Under the pieces are notes generated by a model that saw only the letters and a program-made list of their open reading frames with translations, was not told the origin of the DNA and ran no database searches. Positions 6,816-9,815 of a DNA stretch of 9,815 nt are shown here, piece by piece; position 1 is the first letter of the stretch, and every line of letters starts with the position of its first letter. The stretch comes from CAZOMR01 sp964580655. GTDB taxonomy: Bacteria > RBG-13-61-14 > CAZOMR01. The position numbers and the translations under genes were made by a program. The stretch lies in the NCBI GenBank assembly GCA_964580655.1, contig CAZOMR010000121.1, positions 1 to 9,815 of the forward strand, given 5' to 3'.

Positions 6816-7199
6816 TCAGGATTTCTTTTCAGCTTTCGTTTTCGCATTTATTGAGTTAATCAAGGCTTGGAGCATTCTGGCTACATCTTTAGCTTGATTT
6901 GTTAAATCATCATCCTTTTTCAAATACCCTAAATCCTTAGAGAGGATAATATAATATTTAAGTTCCTCAACTGACCCCTGGGCGATATTATAGAAATTAA
7001 GTTTATCCTTTATTCCCTTTTTCTGAAAGCCTTCCGCTATGTTTGCGGGAACTGATATCGCACACCTGCGCATTTGAGAGTTCAGGCCAAATTTTTCTTC
7101 AGAAGGGAATTTCATTGTTACTTTGTAAATCTCTAACACTAATTGGTGAGCCTTCTGCCAGACAATCAAATCTTTGAAATCTTTTATTTTCTCTTGCAT
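6816..7199 (-). CDS. Four-helix-bundle S23 (23S rRNA IVP) family protein
   Basis: A 127-residue protein recognisable by the family pattern: DFKDLIVWQKAHQL (7-20), then FPSEEKFGLNSQMRRCAISVPANIAEG (31-57), IAQGSVEELKYY (72-83) and a basic C-terminal helix. Known: members form a four-helix bundle that assembles into a pentameric barrel; they occur in 23S rRNA intervening sequences, as solitary genes, and as the Avd accessory protein of diversity-generating retroelements. No reverse transcriptase or variable repeat is present, so an Avd role is not supported. The cellular function of solitary copies is not established. The start is the only good ATG. The bases before it belong to the inverted repeat and offer only a weak AGGG three bases from the ATG, so translation may be poor or coupled to the RDD gene ending 29 bp upstream. 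It is AT-rich compared with its neighbours. Confidence 0.92.
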   Translation of the reverse strand: MQEKIKDFKDLIVWQKAHQLVLEIYKVTMKFPSEEKFGLNSQMRRCAISVPANIAEGFQKKGIKDKLNFYNIAQGSVEELKYYIILSKDLGYLKKDDDLTNQAKDVARMLQALINSINAKTKAEKKS

Positions 7200-7201
7200 G
7201 A

Positions 7202-7235
7202 CCCTGGCTACCGGTTACTGGATACTGTCTACTTT
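7202..7235 (-). repeat. Right arm of the S23 inverted repeat
   Basis: Reverse complement of the left arm with four mismatches in 34 bp. It begins 2 bp upstream of the S23 ATG and reaches into the RDD gene: the outer AAAGTAG supplies the last Lys codon and the TAG stop (7229-7231) of that gene. Confidence 0.85.
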
Positions 7236-7672
7236 ATATAGACAACCCGGGTTTCAAAGATGCGGTCGTGAAGCGCGCGCTTTTCGTCGTCAAAGCCGGC
7301 TATGATATAGCCGATGCCAATGGTCAGAGTGGAGATGATATACCCGAGCCAGCGCAGGAAGGCCCTTGTATAATCGAGTTCTGTCCCGTCCGCATTGATG
7401 ACCTTGATCCCGCAGACCATCTTGCCGGGAGTCTGGCCTGATGACCCGATGAAGTAGATGAAGTAGGCGATGTTAACAGCGAAGCTCAAGAATCCACCGA
7501 TGCCGGGTCCGAGAATTTTTCCCAGAATCCCGCCTACTATGTTCAGGATGATGCTGTCAATAAAGATTGCGAGAAATCTGATCCAGAACCCTGCGTAATG
7601 GTATCCGGCTGTACCTACCGCCGGGGGAGTCTGGATCTGGCCTGAACCTGCACCTTGCATTTGTTCTGACAT
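7229..7672 (-). CDS. RDD-domain membrane protein
   Basis: A 147-residue small membrane protein. Seen: a Gly/Gln-rich N-terminus (1-27), then GFWIRFLAIFIDSIIL (28-43) with the conserved R32 and D39, about three membrane segments (33-57, 58-76, 107-125), the typical GQTPGKMVCGIKVI (79-92) before the second half, and the C-terminal ALHDRIFETRVV (133-144). The RDD name comes from conserved Arg-Asp-Asp residues; some members are ion antiporters, but most have no assigned role and I cannot assign one here. Start: the frame is open to an ATG at 7690 without SD; the ATG at 7672 has AAGGAG (7686 to 7681) 8 nt upstream and is chosen. It follows the oxidoreductase gene by 37 bp, so the two are probably co-transcribed. 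Its stop codon lies in the flank of the S23 unit. Confidence 0.88.
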   Translation of the reverse strand: MSEQMQGAGSGQIQTPPAVGTAGYHYAGFWIRFLAIFIDSIILNIVGGILGKILGPGIGGFLSFAVNIAYFIYFIGSSGQTPGKMVCGIKVINADGTELDYTRAFLRWLGYIISTLTIGIGYIIAGFDDEKRALHDRIFETRVVYIK

Positions 7673-7709
7673 TTTTTCTTCTCCTTCCATGAAAAATTTG
7701 TGTGATGAT

Positions 7710-9578
7710 TCATCCCATGGCCTTCAACTTTTCCGCCAGGGCATCCAGGCTGAGTTTTTTTAAGACATCCTGCGATGGCCTGCCATTGGAATCGAGTCCC
7801 CTGATTTCATAGTATTCACTCAGCATAAGGTCCATGTCTATGTTTGAACCTGCATGTGGGCCCTCCGGGGGCGGCGTGAGGAGTCTTTCCGGGAGCATGT
7901 CATCGGCCCTGGTGATACCCTGTAGGTTTGTTATTCCGCGCTCAAGAGTCCAGATTCTCCGGCCTATATCCAGGACCTCTTCCATGTCATATTCAAACCC
8001 GGTGGTTGTGCGGAGCATGTCCAGGTATGTCTCTGGCCGGATGCTTACCATTACAAATATGCAGATAGCGGCCGCATCCGCCTGTGCGCCCATGTTCTCG
8101 GATATATTCACCAGAGTGGCTTTGCCCTCGTTTGTCATTCCCTTTGCCCCGGGGGCAAGACCAAGAGAACCCGGGGTATAAAGGTTTCCTTCAGTATATA
8201 GTGTCAGGTGCTTTATATGACATGCCCCGCGCGGAGAGACCGCGTAACTCAAGCCCATGCCGTGGAATGCCCGCGGGTCATGCGCCGGTGCTTCCAGGCC
8301 CTTGACCGTGGTCAGACATCTTGCGCTTTCGGGTGAAAACATGTTCGCAAGTCTCTCTGAGCCTTCTGCTATCCTGTCCCCGAAGCCCTCCCTGCGAGCT
8401 ATCTTCGGGAGGAGTTCTATGAGGGCCTCGATGTCGCCCCACTTGAACTCCACTCCGTCCGTGTCTTTGGCCGTGATGATCCCTTTTTCCCAGAGCTCCA
8501 TGAGAAATGCCAGGGCTGAGCCAAGTGAGATGGAATCCATGCCTAGTTGGTTGATAATTTTGTTTGCATGGATCAATGCCTCAATGTCGTGATTGAGGAT
8601 CATTGTCCCGAACATGGCCACGGTCTCGTATTCCGGTCCGGGAATCTCCCCGGTTTTATATTTGCCCTCCTTGATCTCTACATTTCTCTTGCACGCGACA
8701 GGACAGGCAAAGCATGCGGTCCCGCGGGTAAGGTATTTGTTTGTATAGTTCTTCGCACCCAGGCTGGAGCTGGCCTCGGAATCAATGCCCAGCGACCAGT
8801 TCTTGATAGGAACATCGCCTGTGCGAAGCCCGAAGGACAGGCTGACATTGGTTCCATAGGCCTTGATGCTGTTTGCTACTACGGCATTCTTTATTTCATC
8901 ACGCGCGGCCTCCAGGCAGGCCTTGTAATCATCTGCGAGCGCAGGCTTTATCTTCTGATTTCCGCGCACGGCCACTGCCTTGAGGTTCTTGGACCCAGCC
9001 ACCGCACCCAGGCCGCACCGGCCTATTAAATCTCCCCGCTCGTGAACCAGGTTGGCAAAACGTACCCGGTGCTCCCCGGCTGGCCCTATTGAAAGCACCT
9101 GCACCTTTCTGCCATCCGGGTGTTTCCCCTGGATCAGCCTCTCTGTCTCCCACGCGTCCCTGCCCCACAGATCGCGGGCATCCTCAATGCACACCCCTTT
9201 CTCGTCCACATAAAGATACACCGGCCTGTCCGCGGCCCCTTCCACTATTATCCCGTCCCGGCCCGTGAACTTCAGCTCTGGCCCGAACCGGCCTCCGGCA
9301 TTGCCGAAGCCCCAGATGCCGGTGAGCGGAGACCTGGCGCATACCGTGAACCGGCCAGTCCCGGGAAGGCTTGTCCCCACTAAAGGCCCTGCCATTATCA
9401 TCAAGGGATTTGCAGGTGATAAAGGGTCTGCGGAAAGATCATAATTCTCAAGGTAAAGCTTGCTCGCAAGACCCACTCCCCCAAGCAGGTCCCGGACATC
9501 CTTATCTTTGACTTCAAAATCCGTTATCTTGCCGGAACCAAGGTCAATCCGAGTTATCCTTTTAAAATAAGTCGCCAT
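7710..9578 (-). CDS. aor: Aldehyde:ferredoxin oxidoreductase (tungsten-pterin family)
   Basis: A 622-residue catalytic subunit of the AOR family, the usual length. Known: these enzymes carry a tungsto-bispterin and a [4Fe-4S] cluster and oxidise aldehydes to acids with ferredoxin (or reduce acids) in anaerobes. Seen: the N-terminal domain with GVGLASKLY (34-42), SLPGTGRFTVCARSPLTGIWGFGNAGGRFGPELKF (70-104) of the pterin domain, cluster ligands C289-x2-C292-x3-C296 in ACFACPVAC, and a fourth ligand C506 in DAAAIC; the pterin-contact DxxGLx-type region is DSISLG (348-353), and KGLEAPAHDPR is at 426-436. No residue expected for activity is missing. The start ATG has GGAGG 5 bases upstream. The aldehyde substrate cannot be told, and no separate ferredoxin-like subunit, transporter or cofactor gene lies in the window. 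It is followed by the RDD gene. Confidence 0.93.
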   Translation of the reverse strand: MATYFKRITRIDLGSGKITDFEVKDKDVRDLLGGVGLASKLYLENYDLSADPLSPANPLMIMAGPLVGTSLPGTGRFTVCARSPLTGIWGFGNAGGRFGPELKFTGRDGIIVEGAADRPVYLYVDEKGVCIEDARDLWGRDAWETERLIQGKHPDGRKVQVLSIGPAGEHRVRFANLVHERGDLIGRCGLGAVAGSKNLKAVAVRGNQKIKPALADDYKACLEAARDEIKNAVVANSIKAYGTNVSLSFGLRTGDVPIKNWSLGIDSEASSSLGAKNYTNKYLTRGTACFACPVACKRNVEIKEGKYKTGEIPGPEYETVAMFGTMILNHDIEALIHANKIINQLGMDSISLGSALAFLMELWEKGIITAKDTDGVEFKWGDIEALIELLPKIARREGFGDRIAEGSERLANMFSPESARCLTTVKGLEAPAHDPRAFHGMGLSYAVSPRGACHIKHLTLYTEGNLYTPGSLGLAPGAKGMTNEGKATLVNISENMGAQADAAAICIFVMVSIRPETYLDMLRTTTGFEYDMEEVLDIGRRIWTLERGITNLQGITRADDMLPERLLTPPPEGPHAGSNIDMDLMLSEYYEIRGLDSNGRPSQDVLKKLSLDALAEKLKAMG

Positions 9579-9611
9579 CTTAACCTCCGAGCTTTATTTA
9601 ACCACCAAGTC

Positions 9612-9640
9612 ATCATGAATAAAAATGTCGGTGGCCTCAA
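9612..9640 (-). promoter_or_regulatory. Possible promoter of the oxidoreductase-RDD operon
   Basis: On the minus strand TTGAGG (9640 to 9635) and CATGAT (9617 to 9612) are separated by 17 bp; each matches the sigma70 consensus at 4 of 6. The leader would be about 27 nt and would contain the GGAGG site. The rest of the 9579-9815 stretch is AT-rich and shows no convincing gene, tRNA or terminator; other weak minus-10/minus-35 pairs exist farther upstream (TTGCCT with TATCCT). Confidence 0.28.
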
Positions 9641-9815
9641 GTAGCGTGATTGGGTTACAATCAGCTCAAATAAATTTAAAGGATAGCTCAAAAGGATGAA
9701 ACAGGCAAGCATATATTTTGTCAGGACATTCCCCGAAAATCACCCTGATCCCTCTGCAACTCAAATGGGTGTAAGGATTTTTTGATTTCAACAAGTGGAA
9801 GAGCCGAAAAGCTTG

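Larger units (their letters stand above)
6780..7235 (-). mobile_element. Putative 456-bp S23 cassette with inverted ends
   Basis: Seen: one ORF fills the entire space between two 34-bp inverted repeats, leaving 2 bp at each side. A hand count over 6841-7140 gives 108 G/C in 300 (36%), against 39 of 60 in 6121-6180 of the neighbouring permease. Together, the framing and composition mark a unit acquired separately from its surroundings. Known: S23-type four-helix-bundle proteins are encoded by intervening sequences inserted in 23S rRNA genes of Leptospira, Coxiella and others, which are bounded by pairing ends. Inference: this is a related unit living between genes. No transposase and no clear target duplication are visible, so how it moves, if it does, is unknown. 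Confidence 0.5.

Noticed and set aside
6816..7199. S23 protein as Avd of a diversity-generating retroelement
   Set aside because: No reverse transcriptase, template repeat or variable repeat is present in the window.
9663..9692. Two identical AGCTCAAA octamers 22 bp apart (9663-9670, 9685-9692) and a near copy at 9758
   Set aside because: Spacing near two helical turns is suggestive of a regulator, but one repeated octamer in about 240 bp has a fair probability by chance.
9696..9785. Plus-strand 29-codon ORF starting MKQASIYFVR
   Set aside because: There is only a weak AAGG next to the ATG, no recognisable motif, and a length easily reached by chance in an AT-rich upstream region.
9666..9815. 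Minus-strand frame open from the right edge for 49 codons, ending FELSFKFI
   Set aside because: It could be the tail of a gene upstream of the oxidoreductase, but I recognise no family and the composition is not coding-like; sequence beyond the edge would decide it.

Overview
The window looks like a chromosomal stretch of an anaerobic, moderately GC-rich bacterium. The evidence is a tungsten-type aldehyde:ferredoxin oxidoreductase, bacterial smc and ftsY with a roadblock/LC7 gene between them, and strong Shine-Dalgarno (SD) sites. A Desulfobacterota (deltaproteobacterial) or related origin is an inference from this combination, not something the sequence proves. I see no rRNA, tRNA, CRISPR array or transposase.

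Layout. Positions 1-32 hold the 5' end of a minus-strand gene that runs off the left edge; it is recognisable from its SD and ATG. It diverges from a HIT-family (HinT-like) hydrolase gene at 171-515, and the gap between them holds an imperfect inverted repeat (29-108). A hairpin-forming repeat of CGCAAAG units (524-598) sits between the HIT gene and the convergent minus-strand cluster smc (5680-2111), roadblock/LC7 (2097-1732) and ftsY (1718-645). That cluster has 13-bp gaps and reads as one operon for chromosome organisation, a small-GTPase-regulator-like protein and SRP-dependent membrane targeting. Divergent from smc, an AEC-family permease gene (5874-6764) has a sigma70-like promoter placed so that its mRNA would be nearly leaderless.

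The right part is a second minus-strand group: the oxidoreductase (9578-7710), an RDD-domain membrane protein (7672-7229) and a four-helix-bundle S23-type protein (7199-6816). The S23 gene is AT-rich and exactly framed by 34-bp inverted repeats (6780-6813 and 7202-7235, 30 of 34 positions matching). The outer end of one repeat supplies the stop codon of the RDD gene. This 456-bp unit looks like a free-standing relative of the intervening sequences that carry S23 proteins inside 23S rRNA genes, and it is the most unusual feature of the window.

Several starts differ from the longest open frame. smc most likely begins at 5680, because the upstream GTG lies inside a perfect SD. The RDD gene begins at 7672, because the upstream ATG overlaps the region just before the SD. 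The HIT gene begins at 171, behind an AAAGGAG site. All functional calls come from motif recognition by eye; no database search was run.
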